Assembly (NCBI GenBank): GCA_902506565.1
Contig: LR732703.1
Location: forward strand, 4,140,709 to 4,204,708
DNA from: Burkholderiales bacterium 8X
GTDB taxonomy: Bacteria; Pseudomonadota; Gammaproteobacteria; Burkholderiales; Burkholderiaceae_C
Reading direction: 5' to 3'
DNA: 64,000 nucleotides
Program-made: the position numbers and the translations under genes
The notes under the pieces: generated by a model
The model's database searches: none
What the model saw: only the letters and a program-made list of their open reading frames with translations
Told to the model about the DNA's origin: nothing
In this document: one piece after another, positions 17,256 through 26,283 of the stretch
Numbering within the stretch: position 1 is the first letter of the stretch
How the letters are laid out: each line of letters opens with the position of its first letter

Positions 17256-17675
17256 ATGGCCCGACGCCAGCGCCGAATGACAAGACCTTCGATTTCCAAT
17301 TCGCCTTCCCTCCAGATGCTCTGCAATCGATATGAACGCAGCCGGCGTCACTATGCCGCCGCGAGGGAAGCGCTGATCGAAAAGATGGGCGACGCGCTTT
17401 GCAGCGCCTCGTTGCCTCCGCCCAGCCAGCAGGAGATCGATCAACTCGAAGAACTGGCCCAGGCGGAGAACGCTGCACGCGAGCTTTACGAACGCGGCGC
17501 CAAAGAAGCAGCTCGACATGCGCTGCAGGATTTGAATAGCCGGCAGGTCGCGCAACCCGCGCACGAGCAGCCGATCGCGGAGGCCGCGAACGACGCTGCG
17601 ATCGCGTCGCAGCGCCTGTCTCTCGGCAGCGGCGGCCGCAGCCGCAGCCGCACCCCCGGCCGACCTACAGCTTGA
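17256..17675 (+). CDS. Hypothetical protein, helical, Glu/Ala-rich
   Basis: I do not recognise this 139-residue protein. The middle (CNRYERSRRHYAAAREALIE and QEIDQLEELAQAENAARELY) is strongly helical, probably coiled-coil. The C-terminus is a basic, low-complexity Ser/Arg/Gly tail. It has no signal peptide. A TTGACA at 17141-17146 could be a -35 element, but no good -10 follows. Its 3' end overlaps the convergent FAH-family gene by 11 bp. GC-rich codon use in frame supports a real gene, but the start is uncertain (Met codons near residues 7 and 20 are alternatives). Confidence 0.5.
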   Translation: MARRQRRMTRPSISNSPSLQMLCNRYERSRRHYAAAREALIEKMGDALCSASLPPPSQQEIDQLEELAQAENAARELYERGAKEAARHALQDLNSRQVAQPAHEQPIAEAANDAAIASQRLSLGSGGRSRSRTPGRPTA

Positions 17676-18513
17676 AGCCGACGACTTCCTGGCGCTGTTC
17701 GCCCAGGCCGTCGATGCCCAGCGTCATCACGTCGCCCTTCTTCAGGTAGAGCGGCGGCTTCATGCCGAGTCCGACACCGGGCGGCGTGCCGGTTGTGATG
17801 ACGTCACCCGGCATCAGCGTCATGAACTGGCTGACGTAGCTCACCAGCTTGGCGACGCCGAAGATCATGGTCTTGGTGTTGCCGGTCTGCATGCGCTTTC
17901 CGTTGAGATCGAGCCACATGCCCAGCTTCTGCGGGTTGGGCACTTCGTCGCGGGTGACCAGCCACGGGCCGATCGGGCCGAAGGTGTCGCAGCCCTTGCC
18001 CTTGTCCCACTGCGTGCCGCGCTCCAGCTGGTATTCGCGCTCGCTGACATCGTTGATGGTGCAATAGCCCGCCACGAAATCGAGCGCGTTCTTCTGCGAG
18101 ACATAGCGCGCTTCGGTGCCGATGACGACGCCCAGCTCGACCTCCCAGTCGGTCTTGACCGAGTTCTTCGGCAGCATGACCGGATCGTTCGGCCCCTGGA
18201 TGCAGCTGGTCGCCTTCATGAAGACGATCGGCTCCGAGGGGATGGGCGCGCCGGACTCGGCCGCATGGTCGGCAAAGTTGAGGCCGATGGCGATGAACTT
18301 GCCGACGCCGGCGACCGGGCAACCGAAGCGCGGCTTGCCGCGAACCAGCGGAAGCTTGTCGGTCTTCTGCTTGGCGAGCCGCGCGAGCGCAACCGTGCCG
18401 AGCTGCGCCGGGCCGATGTCGCCGATCAATGCGCTCAGGTCGCGCAGCTGCCCATTGGCATCGACGAGGCCCGGCTTCTCCTTGCCCGGATTGCCATAAC
18501 GAACGAGTTTCAA
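17665..18513 (-). CDS. Fumarylacetoacetate hydrolase family protein (2,4-diketo-3-deoxy sugar-acid hydrolase-like)
   Basis: This 282-residue FAH-fold enzyme has the metal-binding acidic motif in KTDWEVELGVVIG, then AGYCTINDVSEREYQ, KGCDTFGPIGPWLV, and the C-terminal GDVITTGTPPGVGLG. The start is a TTG at 18513 with AAAGGA seven bases upstream; the conserved N-terminus MKLVRYG then fits. Relatives include ureidoglycolate lyase-like proteins and the 2,4-diketo-3-deoxy-L-rhamnonate/fuconate hydrolases. The adjacent SDR and the nearby UxaA-family dehydratase favour the latter: C-C hydrolysis to pyruvate plus a 2-hydroxy acid. It is co-oriented with the SDR gene 59 bp upstream and probably shares its promoter. 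Confidence 0.87.
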   Translation of the reverse strand: MKLVRYGNPGKEKPGLVDANGQLRDLSALIGDIGPAQLGTVALARLAKQKTDKLPLVRGKPRFGCPVAGVGKFIAIGLNFADHAAESGAPIPSEPIVFMKATSCIQGPNDPVMLPKNSVKTDWEVELGVVIGTEARYVSQKNALDFVAGYCTINDVSEREYQLERGTQWDKGKGCDTFGPIGPWLVTRDEVPNPQKLGMWLDLNGKRMQTGNTKTMIFGVAKLVSYVSQFMTLMPGDVITTGTPPGVGLGMKPPLYLKKGDVMTLGIDGLGEQRQEVVGFKL

Positions 18514-18572
18514 GTTTTTTCCTTTCGAGGTGGATTGAATGAATGGCTGGATGGATGGGTGGCTGGGTCGGC

Positions 18573-19307
18573 TCAGATCGTGATGCCACCATCGGCCGCA
18601 TACGCCTGGCCGGTGACGAACTGCGATTCGTCGCTCGCGAGGAACACGATCAGCGGCGCGATTTCCTCGGCCTGCGCCAGCCGGCCCATCGGCTGCCGCG
18701 CGATGAAGGCCTGCCGCGCGGCCACCGGGTCGGCGTTGGCATTGATCCGGTCGCCGAGCGACGGCGTGTCCACCGTACCGGGGCAGACCGCATTGCAACG
18801 GATGCCGCGGCCCACGTAGTCGGCCGCCACGCTCTTGGTGAGCCCGAGCACCGCTGCCTTGGTGGTGCCGTAGACGCAGCGGTTGGGCAGGCCCTTGACG
18901 CTCGAACAGACGCTCGCCATGTTGATAATGCTGGCGCGGCCGGCCTCGAGCATGCGCGGAAGGGCGGCCTGGATGGTCCAGAGCTGCGCCCGCACGTTGA
19001 GCCGAAAGGCGAACTCGAGTTCGTCGTCGCCCGCGTCGAGCGCAGCGCCGTTGTGCACCACGCCCGCGCAGTTGAAGAGGATGTCGAGCGTCGGCAACTG
19101 TCCGATCAATGCGCCGATCGCGGCCTTGTCGAGCACGTCGAGCCGAGCGCATTCGATGTTCTCCCTGCCCCGGAGGCTGTCGAGCAAGGACTCGTTGATG
19201 TCCGTTGCCCAAACCCTCGCGCCCTCTGCTGCGAGCGCCAGCGCACTGGCACGGCCGATGCCCTGGCCTGCAGCGGTCACGAGTGCCGTCTTGCCTTGAA
19301 GTCTCAT
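18573..19307 (-). CDS. Short-chain dehydrogenase/reductase, probable 2-keto-3-deoxy sugar-acid dehydrogenase
   Basis: A 244-residue classical SDR with the NAD-binding TAAGQGIGRASALALA, acidic coenzyme selector ATDIN (Asp favouring NAD), NCAGVVHNG, the catalytic Ser in INMASVCSS and Tyr/Lys in YGTTK. The C-terminal TGQAYAADGGITI is also canonical. Beside an FAH-type hydrolase it most resembles the dehydrogenase that oxidises 2-keto-3-deoxy-L-rhamnonate or fuconate at C4 before hydrolysis; this is inferred from the pairing. It is transcribed divergently from the GntR gene, with an inverted-repeat operator candidate between. Confidence 0.88.
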   Translation of the reverse strand: MRLQGKTALVTAAGQGIGRASALALAAEGARVWATDINESLLDSLRGRENIECARLDVLDKAAIGALIGQLPTLDILFNCAGVVHNGAALDAGDDELEFAFRLNVRAQLWTIQAALPRMLEAGRASIINMASVCSSVKGLPNRCVYGTTKAAVLGLTKSVAADYVGRGIRCNAVCPGTVDTPSLGDRINANADPVAARQAFIARQPMGRLAQAEEIAPLIVFLASDESQFVTGQAYAADGGITI

Positions 19308-19443
19308 GAAAGGTCCTTGTAACGATGAATGCCGAGGCTTGAGCGGCACGGCGGAAGCGAGGCATGCCGCGGATCGTGCGTGCAAACGGATCAAGCCGTT
19401 CAGGGTTTGGCCCGATGCCGGGCTCGGCCGCGGATCGTATTCT

Positions 19444-19476
19444 GAATTGGCCTGACCACTTGTCCAATTCTGGTCA
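19444..19476. promoter_or_regulatory. Candidate GntR operator: two interleaved inverted repeats
   Basis: Two nested dyads lie between the divergent SDR and GntR genes: GAATTGG (19444-19450) with CCAATTC (19464-19470), and TGACCA (19453-19458) with TGGTCA (19471-19476). FCD-type GntR proteins bind short dyads in exactly such divergent gaps. Binding is inferred from position and symmetry only. Confidence 0.5.
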
Positions 19477-19512
19477 ACCCTGAACCCGGCGCAACCCGCC
19501 CCCCACTCCTTC

Positions 19513-20220
19513 ATGCCCCTGCATACCGTCGAGCCGCAGCGCCTCTACCGGCAGATCGCCGACCAGCTGCGCGCGCTCATCTCGAAGGGCGAGTTCCAGG
19601 TCGGCGCGCGGCTGCCGGCCGAGCGCGAACTCTCCAGCCAGCTGGGCGTGAGCCGGCCCTCGGTGCGCGAGGCACTGATCGCACTCGAGGTCGAGGGATG
19701 GGTCGAGGTTCGCACCGGCTCCGGTGTCTACGTGCTCGATCGATCGCACCGGGCCGCCACGCCGGTCGCACCGACCGAGTGGGGGCCGCTCGAACTGATC
19801 CGTGCCCGACGCGTGGTCGAAGGCGAAACGGCTGCCCTGGCCGCGACCCTCGGCAAGCGCAAGGACGTGGATGCGCTCGACCGCGCGATCGAGTCGATGC
19901 GCGCCATGGCCGACCGCAAGCTGATGCCGCTCGACGGCGATCGCGCCTTTCATGTGGCGGTGGTCGAGGCTTGCGGCAACGCGGTGCTGTCCGAGACCAT
20001 CCAAGGCTTCTGGGATTCGCGGCGCGGACGCATCTTCACGCGGCTCGGCGGCTACTTCGAAACCGTGAGCTCGTGGCGCGCCGCGATCGCCGAGCACGAA
20101 GTGGTGCGCGATGCCATCGCGGCGCATGACGCCGACGCCGCGCGCATCGCGATGCATGCGCACATGGACCGCGCGCACCAGCGGTTCAGTGCCAGCTGGC
20201 GCCGTGCGAAGGCAGCCTGA
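19513..20220 (+). CDS. GntR-family transcriptional regulator, FadR/FCD subfamily
   Basis: The 235-residue protein has a winged helix-turn-helix (RLYRQIADQLRALISKGEFQ, GARLPAERELSSQLGVSRPS, VREALIALEVEGWVEVRTGSG) and a C-terminal FCD all-helical effector domain. The metal-binding pattern is partly visible in DRAFHVAVVEACGN and AEHEVVRDAIAAHDAD (Asp/His residues). FCD regulators respond to small carboxylates or sugar acids. It is the first gene of the plus-strand transporter/dehydratase set and divergent from the SDR/FAH genes, so it probably controls both arms. Confidence 0.92.
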   Translation: MPLHTVEPQRLYRQIADQLRALISKGEFQVGARLPAERELSSQLGVSRPSVREALIALEVEGWVEVRTGSGVYVLDRSHRAATPVAPTEWGPLELIRARRVVEGETAALAATLGKRKDVDALDRAIESMRAMADRKLMPLDGDRAFHVAVVEACGNAVLSETIQGFWDSRRGRIFTRLGGYFETVSSWRAAIAEHEVVRDAIAAHDADAARIAMHAHMDRAHQRFSASWRRAKAA

Positions 20221-20299
20221 CCGGCTCCGGTCGAACCGCTTTCCCAACCGATTTCCCGACGCGCTTCATTTCACCCAACCAAGACCAACGGAGACATCG

Positions 20300-21295
20300 A
20301 TGACCCGCAAACGCCACGTACTCAAGACCATCGCCGCCTGCGCCATCGCGGCGAGCGCCTTCGGAAGCTTCGGCATCGCCCAGGCGCAGACCAAGCTCAA
20401 ATGGGCGCATGTCTACGAGACCTCCGAGCCCTTCCACAAGAACTCGGTGTGGGCCGGCGAAGAGATCAAGAAGCGCACCAACGGCAAGTACGAGATCCAG
20501 GTGTTCCCGGCTTCCAGCCTCGGCAAGGAGTCGGACATCAACCAGGGGCTGACGCTCGGCACGGTCGACATCATCCTGACCGGCGCCAGCTTCGCGGGCA
20601 ACACCTACAAGCCGCTGGCGGTCACCTACTTCCCGTTCATCTTCCGCGATGCCGAGCATCTGCTGAAGTACGCGCAAAGCGACGTCTTCAAGGAGCTCGC
20701 CAAGGGCTATGACGAGAAGAGCGGCAATCACGTGACCGCCCTCACCTACTACGGCGCCCGCCACGTGACCTCGAGCGCGGCCAAGCCGGTCGCCAAGCCG
20801 GAGGACATGAAGGGCCTGAAGATCCGCGTGCCCGATGCGCCCGCGTACCTCGCCTTTCCGAAATCGCTCGGCGCCAACGCGACGCCGATCGCGTTCGCCG
20901 AGGTCTACCTCGCGCTGCAGAACGGCACGGTCGATGCGCAAGAAAACCCGCTGCCCACCATCGAGGCCAAGAAGTTCTTCGAGGTGCAGAAGAACATCTC
21001 GCTGACCGGCCACATCGTCGACTCGCTGCTGACCGTGGTGTCCGGCCCGCTCTGGGGCAAGCTGAGCGCCGACGAGAAGAAGATCTTCAGCGACGTGATG
21101 CAGGAGGCTGCCGAGAAGACCGGCCGCGAGATCATCGCCTCCGAAACCCGGCTCACCGACGAGTTCAAGAAGAAGGGCAACAACGTGATCACGGTCGACA
21201 AGGCGGCCTTTCGCGAAGCCGTGCTGAAGAACACCAAGCCGACCGACCAGGGCTATCGCCAGCAGGACTACGACCGCATCACCGCGATCAAGTAA
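20300..21295 (+). CDS. dctP: TRAP transporter solute-binding protein DctP
   Basis: A 331-residue periplasmic binding protein with a Sec signal peptide (hydrophobic IAACAIAASAFGSFGIAQAQ). Typical DctP blocks are LKWAHVYETSEPFHKNSVWA, FPASSLGKESDINQGLTLG, FPFIFRDAEHLLKYA, MKGLKIRVPDAP (with the carboxylate-binding Arg), and AFAEVYLALQNGTVDAQENP. It captures a carboxylate, here probably an aldonate, and delivers it to DctQM encoded downstream. The spacing to dctQ is 70 bp. The ATG at 20300 follows GGAGACATCG. Confidence 0.95.
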   Translation: MTRKRHVLKTIAACAIAASAFGSFGIAQAQTKLKWAHVYETSEPFHKNSVWAGEEIKKRTNGKYEIQVFPASSLGKESDINQGLTLGTVDIILTGASFAGNTYKPLAVTYFPFIFRDAEHLLKYAQSDVFKELAKGYDEKSGNHVTALTYYGARHVTSSAAKPVAKPEDMKGLKIRVPDAPAYLAFPKSLGANATPIAFAEVYLALQNGTVDAQENPLPTIEAKKFFEVQKNISLTGHIVDSLLTVVSGPLWGKLSADEKKIFSDVMQEAAEKTGREIIASETRLTDEFKKKGNNVITVDKAAFREAVLKNTKPTDQGYRQQDYDRITAIK

Positions 21296-21365
21296 CGCCG
21301 CACCGGCGGCCGACCCGGCGAGCGAAAGCCGGGCGGCCGCCCCGCCAGTCAATGGAGACACCGCC

Positions 21366-22016
21366 ATGAGCGAACGACACGAACAACAAAAAATCATTGA
21401 CGACGAAGGCAACTTCCACGCGGAAGACGAAGTGGTCGAGCTGGGCGACACCATCTTCGAAGGATGGCTCGCACTCGCCATCTTCTGGATGCTGGGTCTC
21501 ACGGTCTTCTACCAGTTCGTGACTCGCTACGTGATGAACGATTCGGCGGCCTGGACCGAGGAAGTCGCACGCTACATGCTGATCGGCGTCGTCTTCATCG
21601 GCGCGGCGATCGGGGTCGCCAAGAACAACCAGATCCAGGTCGATTTCTTCTACCGCCACATGCCGGCCTGGATGGGTCGATGGATGTCGCGCGCGGTGGA
21701 CGTGCTGCGCACCGCCTTCTTCGTCGCGGCGGTGGTCATGACGATCCAGATGATGCTCAAGATCGGCAACCAGACCCGCATGACCATCGTCGACCTGCCG
21801 ATGAACATCGTCTACGGCCTCTGCCTGTTCGGCTTTGCGGCGATGACGGTGCGATCGGTGCAGGTGGCCCGCATCCACTGGCGGCGCGGCTACAGCGTGT
21901 TGGAGCGGCCGGAGTCGACGCTGGCCGATGGAGCCGATGGCGGCCGAGGTCCCGAGGATCGGCAAAGCCTGGCGACGCCCGCGCCAGTCGAGCGTTCGAG
22001 GCTGGCGGACCGCTGA
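21366..22016 (+). CDS. dctQ: TRAP transporter small permease DctQ
   Basis: The 216-residue protein has four hydrophobic segments (near residues 33-53, 72-92, 113-133 and 147-165) and the family pattern LGLTVFYQFVTRYVMND, WTEEVARYMLIGVVFIGAA. The C-terminus is a 45-residue hydrophilic tail, longer than average. It forms the inner-membrane complex with DctM. The gene lies between dctP and dctM, 69 bp before dctM. Confidence 0.93.
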   Translation: MSERHEQQKIIDDEGNFHAEDEVVELGDTIFEGWLALAIFWMLGLTVFYQFVTRYVMNDSAAWTEEVARYMLIGVVFIGAAIGVAKNNQIQVDFFYRHMPAWMGRWMSRAVDVLRTAFFVAAVVMTIQMMLKIGNQTRMTIVDLPMNIVYGLCLFGFAAMTVRSVQVARIHWRRGYSVLERPESTLADGADGGRGPEDRQSLATPAPVERSRLADR

Positions 22017-22085
22017 AGGTCCATCCGCCTTCGACCGATTCGCCCACCGCCGCCGAGGCCACGCCTTCCTTCAGGAACGACATTC

Positions 22086-23480
22086 ATGCTCAAGATCTTC
22101 TTTCTCGTCTTCATGGCTGGCGGCATCCCGGTCGCGATCGCGATGGCGGGCGCCTCGCTCGCCTACATCCTCACGGCCGGCAGCCTGCCGCCCTTCGTCG
22201 TCATCCACCGGATGGTGAGCGGCATCGACAGCTTCCCGCTGCTCGCGGTTCCGTTCTTCATCCTGGCCGGCAACCTGATGAACAACGCCGGCATCACCAC
22301 GCGCATCTACAACTTCGCGCTGGCGCTGGTCGGCTGGCTGAAAGGCGGCCTCGGCCATGTCAACGTGCTGGGTTCGGTGATCTTCGCCGGCATGAGCGGC
22401 ACGGCCATCGCCGATGCGGCCGGCCTCGGCACGATCGAGATCAAGGCAATGAAGGAGCACGGCTACTCGACCGAGTTCGCGGTCGGCGTGACTGCCGCCT
22501 CGGCCACGCTCGGCCCGATCATCCCGCCCAGCCTGCCGTTCGTGATCTACGGGATGATGGCCAACGTGTCGGTGGGTGCGCTGTTTCTGGCGGGCATCCT
22601 GCCGGGCGCGCTGATGGCGATCCTGATGATGCTCACCGTGGCGTACTTCGCGCACAAGAACAAATGGGGCGGCGACATCAAGTTCTCGAGCACCCGGCTC
22701 TTCAAGGCCTTGATCGAGCTGGCGGTGGTGATCGGCTGGCCGCTCCTGCTGTGGGTGCTGATCACCAAATTCGGCGCGCCTGCGCAGATCACCGTGTTCA
22801 TCGGCCTGGCCGCGCTTTTCGCGCTCGACAAGATCTTCAGGTTCGAGGCGATGCTGCCGATCATGACGCCGGTGCTGCTGATCGGCGGCATGACCACCGG
22901 CCTCTTCACGCCCACCGAGGGCGCGATCGCCGCCTGCGTCTGGGCGATGGTGCTGGGCTTTGCCTGGTACCGCACGCTCAGCTGGAAGATGTTCGTCAAG
23001 GTGTGCCTCGACACCATCGAGACCACCGCCACGGTGCTCTTCATCGTGGCGGCCGCGTCGATCTTCGGCTGGATGCTCACCGCCACCGGCGTCACTGCAG
23101 ACATCGCGAGCTGGGTGCTGGCCTTCACCAAGGAAGCCTGGGTGTTCCTGCTCTTGGCCAACCTGCTGATGCTGTTCGTCGGCTGCTTTCTCGAGCCGAC
23201 CGCCGCCATCACGATCCTGGTGCCGATCCTGCTGCCGATCGCGACCCAGCTCGGGGTCGATCCAATTCACTTCGGGCTGGTGATGGTGCTCAACCTGATG
23301 ATCGGTCTCCTGCACCCGCCGATGGGCATGGTGCTGTTCGTGCTGGCGCGGGTGGCAGGGCTCAGCTTCGAGCGCACCACCATGGCGATCCTTCCGTGGC
23401 TCGCGCCGCTTCTCTTCTCGCTGGTGGTCATCACGTACATGCCCAAGCTCGTGCTGTGGCTGCCGAAAATGTTCTTCTGA
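22086..23480 (+). CDS. dctM: TRAP transporter large permease DctM
   Basis: The 464-residue membrane protein has about twelve hydrophobic segments and the DctM hallmarks FPLLAVPFFILAGNLMNNAG, SGTAIADAAGLGTIEI, ATLGPIIPPSLPFVIYG, GLFTPTEGAIAACVWA and GLVMVLNLMIGLLHPPMG. It is the Na+-coupled transport subunit of the TRAP system. Ten bases separate its stop from the UxaA-family gene, linking uptake with catabolism of the same substrate. Confidence 0.95.
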   Translation: MLKIFFLVFMAGGIPVAIAMAGASLAYILTAGSLPPFVVIHRMVSGIDSFPLLAVPFFILAGNLMNNAGITTRIYNFALALVGWLKGGLGHVNVLGSVIFAGMSGTAIADAAGLGTIEIKAMKEHGYSTEFAVGVTAASATLGPIIPPSLPFVIYGMMANVSVGALFLAGILPGALMAILMMLTVAYFAHKNKWGGDIKFSSTRLFKALIELAVVIGWPLLLWVLITKFGAPAQITVFIGLAALFALDKIFRFEAMLPIMTPVLLIGGMTTGLFTPTEGAIAACVWAMVLGFAWYRTLSWKMFVKVCLDTIETTATVLFIVAAASIFGWMLTATGVTADIASWVLAFTKEAWVFLLLANLLMLFVGCFLEPTAAITILVPILLPIATQLGVDPIHFGLVMVLNLMIGLLHPPMGMVLFVLARVAGLSFERTTMAILPWLAPLLFSLVVITYMPKLVLWLPKMFF

Positions 23481-23490
23481 GCTCCAAGCC

Positions 23491-25017
23491 ATGAACCCTT
23501 TCATTCGACTTCATCCGGCCGACGACGTGGTGATCGCGCGCGGCCAACTGGTGGGCGGAACGCCGATCGAGGGCGTGGTCGCCCGCGGCCTGATTCCGCC
23601 CGGACACAAGGTCGCGGTGCGGCCGATCGCGCCGGGCGAGCCGGTGCGGCGCTACAACCAGATCATCGGTTTCGCCAGCAAGCCGATCGGGCCCGGCGAG
23701 CACGTCCACACGCACAACCTCGACATGGGACCGGACAAGGGGCACTTCGAACGCGACTACGCCTTCGGGGCCGACGTGAAGCCGGCGCCGGCGCGGCGCG
23801 AGGCCAGCTTCATGGGCATCCGCCGGCCCGATGGCCGAGTGGCGACGCGCAACTACATCGGCGTCCTGACCAGCGTCAATTGCTCGGCGACCGCGGCGCG
23901 CGCCATTGCCGATCACTTCTCGCGCAAGACCAACCCGGCGGCGCTCGCGGCATTCCCCAACGTCGATGGCGTGGTTGCGCTGACCCACGGCACCGGCTGC
24001 GGCATGGATACCGGCGGCATGGGGATGCAGATCCTCGAACGCACGCTCACCGGCTACGCCACCCACGCCAACTTCGCCGCGGTGCTGGTGGTCGGGCTCG
24101 GCTGCGAGGCCAACCAGATCAACGCCTGGCTCGCGACCGGCAACCTGGCCGAGGGCGAGAACTTCAGGGTGTTCAACATCCAGGACACCGGCGGCACGCG
24201 CAAGACGGTCGACAAGGGCGTGGCCTTGATCAACGAGATGCTGCCACGCGCGAACGCGGTCGAGCGCGAGCCCTGCAGCGCCGCGCACATCACCATCGGC
24301 TTGCAATGCGGCGGCTCGGACGGCTATTCGGGCATCAGCGCCAACCCGGCGCTGGGCGCGGCGGTCGACCTCCTGGTGGCGCATGGCGGCACGGCGATCC
24401 TTTCGGAAACGCCCGAGGTCTACGGCGCCGAGCACCTGCTCACCCGCCGCGCGGTGCGCCGCGAAATCGGCGAGAAGCTGGTCGAGCGGATCCGCTGGTG
24501 GGAGCACTACACCGAGATCAACGGCGGCGAGATGAACAACAACCCGTCTCCCGGCAACAAGGCCGGTGGGCTTACCACCATCCTCGAGAAGTCCCTCGGC
24601 GCGGTCGCCAAGGGCGGCACCAGCAACCTGGAGGCGGTGTACGAATATGCCGAGCCGGTCAGCGCCCACGGTTTCGTCTACATGGACACGCCTGGCTACG
24701 ACCCGGTGAGCGCGACCGGCCAGGTCGCCGGCGGCGCCAACCTGATCTGCTTCACCACCGGCCGCGGCTCGGCCTATGGCTGCGCCCCCACGCCTTCACT
24801 CAAGCTCGCCACCAACTCGGCGCTGTGGCAGCGGCAGGAAGAAGACATGGACATCAACTGCGGCGAGATCGTCGAGGGCACGGTCGGCATCCAGGAGATG
24901 GGTCAGCGCATCTTCGAGCTGGTGCTCGCGACCGCGAGCGGCGAACACAGCAAGAGCGAGCAGCACGGCTACGGGCAGAACGAGTTCGTGCCCTGGCAAG
25001 TCGGCGCCGTGATGTAG
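23491..25017 (+). CDS. UxaA-family (altronate/galactonate/fuconate-type) sugar-acid dehydratase, full-length two-domain form
   Basis: The 508-residue enzyme has an N-terminal SAF domain (about residues 1-75, with HPADDVVIARGQL and GPGEHVHTHNLDMG) fused to the large C-terminal dehydratase domain. Conserved motifs are NYIGVLTSVNCSATAAR, LTHGTGCGMD, GLGCEANQI, LQCGGSDGYSGISANP and NPSPGNKAGGLTTI, with Cys residues that ligate iron in this family. It dehydrates aldonates such as altronate, or in relatives galactonate, fuconate or arabinonate, to 2-keto-3-deoxy acids. With the SDR and FAH hydrolase across the GntR gene, it would start a non-phosphorylative route to pyruvate. The exact sugar is not determinable here. 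Confidence 0.9.
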   Translation: MNPFIRLHPADDVVIARGQLVGGTPIEGVVARGLIPPGHKVAVRPIAPGEPVRRYNQIIGFASKPIGPGEHVHTHNLDMGPDKGHFERDYAFGADVKPAPARREASFMGIRRPDGRVATRNYIGVLTSVNCSATAARAIADHFSRKTNPAALAAFPNVDGVVALTHGTGCGMDTGGMGMQILERTLTGYATHANFAAVLVVGLGCEANQINAWLATGNLAEGENFRVFNIQDTGGTRKTVDKGVALINEMLPRANAVEREPCSAAHITIGLQCGGSDGYSGISANPALGAAVDLLVAHGGTAILSETPEVYGAEHLLTRRAVRREIGEKLVERIRWWEHYTEINGGEMNNNPSPGNKAGGLTTILEKSLGAVAKGGTSNLEAVYEYAEPVSAHGFVYMDTPGYDPVSATGQVAGGANLICFTTGRGSAYGCAPTPSLKLATNSALWQRQEEDMDINCGEIVEGTVGIQEMGQRIFELVLATASGEHSKSEQHGYGQNEFVPWQVGAVM

Positions 25018-25048
25018 CACCGAGTTCAGAACACAGGAAGACCCCACG

Positions 25049-26110
25049 ATGCCTCGCACACTTAAAGCGGAACGCCTCCGCACCGATATCGCCGCCATCC
25101 TCCAGGCGGCTGGTAGCCAGCCGACCGAGGCGCGGCAGGTGGCCGACAACCTGGTCATGGCCAACCTGAGCGGCCACGATTCGCACGGCGTGGGCATGGT
25201 GCCGCGCTATGTCGAAGCGGTCGCCGAGGGCGGACTGGTACCCAACGCCTCCGCCCGTGCGGTGCTCGACATCGGCACCATGGTGTCGATGGACGGACAG
25301 CGCGGCTACGGGCAGGTGGTCGGCGCCCACGCGATGGCGCTCGGCATCGAGCGAGCCCGGCAACACGGCAGCTGCATCCTGAGCCTGGCGCAGGCACACC
25401 ACCTCGGCCGCATCGGTCACTTCGCCGAAATGGCGACTGCCGCGGGCCTGGTCTCAATGCACTTCGTCAACGTGCTGTCCCGGCCGGTGGTCGCACCCTG
25501 GGGCGGCGGCGATGGCCGCTTCGGCACCAACCCTTGCTGCATCGGCGTGCCGCTGCATGGCGCCGAGCCCTTCGTGCTCGACTTCGCGACCAGCCGGGTC
25601 GCGCAAGGCAAGATGCGCGTCGCGCACAACAAGGGGCAGCGGGTCGCGCCCGGGTTGCTCATCGACGAACACGGCGCGCCCACGGACGACCCCGGCGTGG
25701 TGGTGGTGCCGCAATTGAACGGACTCTTCGGCGCGTTGATGACCTTCGGCGAGCACAAGGGCTACGGCATGGCGATCGCCTGCGAGCTGCTGGGCGGCGC
25801 GCTCACCGGCTCGGGCACCTGGCACCGCGAAGCCGACACCCGGCGCTCGGTCTTCAACGGCATGCTGACCGTGCTGATCGACCCCGAGAAGCTCGGCACC
25901 CGCGAGACCTTCGACCGCGAGGCCCGAGCCTTCGTCGATTGGCTCCGGCAAAGCCCGCCGGGCGAGGGCTTCGAGGCCGTGCAGATTGCGGGCGAGCCGG
26001 AGCGCGGCATGCGCCGGGCGAGGGCCGAGCAAGGTATCGAGCTGGATGACGCGACCTGGTCGGAGATCGTCGCCGCTGGGCGCAAGGTGGGCGTCGAACT
26101 CGGGTCCTAG
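25049..26110 (+). CDS. Ldh-family (malate/L-lactate/ureidoglycolate type) NAD(P)-dependent dehydrogenase
   Basis: This 353-residue protein belongs to the type-2 malate/lactate dehydrogenase fold (PF02615). Motifs include SGHDSHGVGMVPRYVEAV with the family His, AQAHHLGRIGHFAEMA, GRFGTNPCCIGVPL, FVLDFATSRVAQGK and FGEHKGYGMAIACELL. It follows the UxaA-family gene by 31 bp with an AGGAAG ribosome site. A plausible role is oxidation of the 2-hydroxy acid (for example L-lactate) released by the FAH-type hydrolase, or of an upstream hydroxy-acid intermediate; that is inference from context. It resembles hydroxycarboxylate dehydrogenase B-like proteins. Confidence 0.9.
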   Translation: MPRTLKAERLRTDIAAILQAAGSQPTEARQVADNLVMANLSGHDSHGVGMVPRYVEAVAEGGLVPNASARAVLDIGTMVSMDGQRGYGQVVGAHAMALGIERARQHGSCILSLAQAHHLGRIGHFAEMATAAGLVSMHFVNVLSRPVVAPWGGGDGRFGTNPCCIGVPLHGAEPFVLDFATSRVAQGKMRVAHNKGQRVAPGLLIDEHGAPTDDPGVVVVPQLNGLFGALMTFGEHKGYGMAIACELLGGALTGSGTWHREADTRRSVFNGMLTVLIDPEKLGTRETFDREARAFVDWLRQSPPGEGFEAVQIAGEPERGMRRARAEQGIELDDATWSEIVAAGRKVGVELGS

Positions 26111-26283
26111 CGCTTGGGCCTTGCTGGCCCGCACGCTCGTCCGAGCAGGCGCGCATCTCCCGGCTTGGCCCGCGCGTGGGCCCATGCCGATGGCATCAAC
26201 ACCGTTTACTTGGGGTCGTCGCAGTCCTACTCTGGCGTCCGCTGGTTCATGTCGAACCAGGCATCGGAACGGGGAGGATTGCC

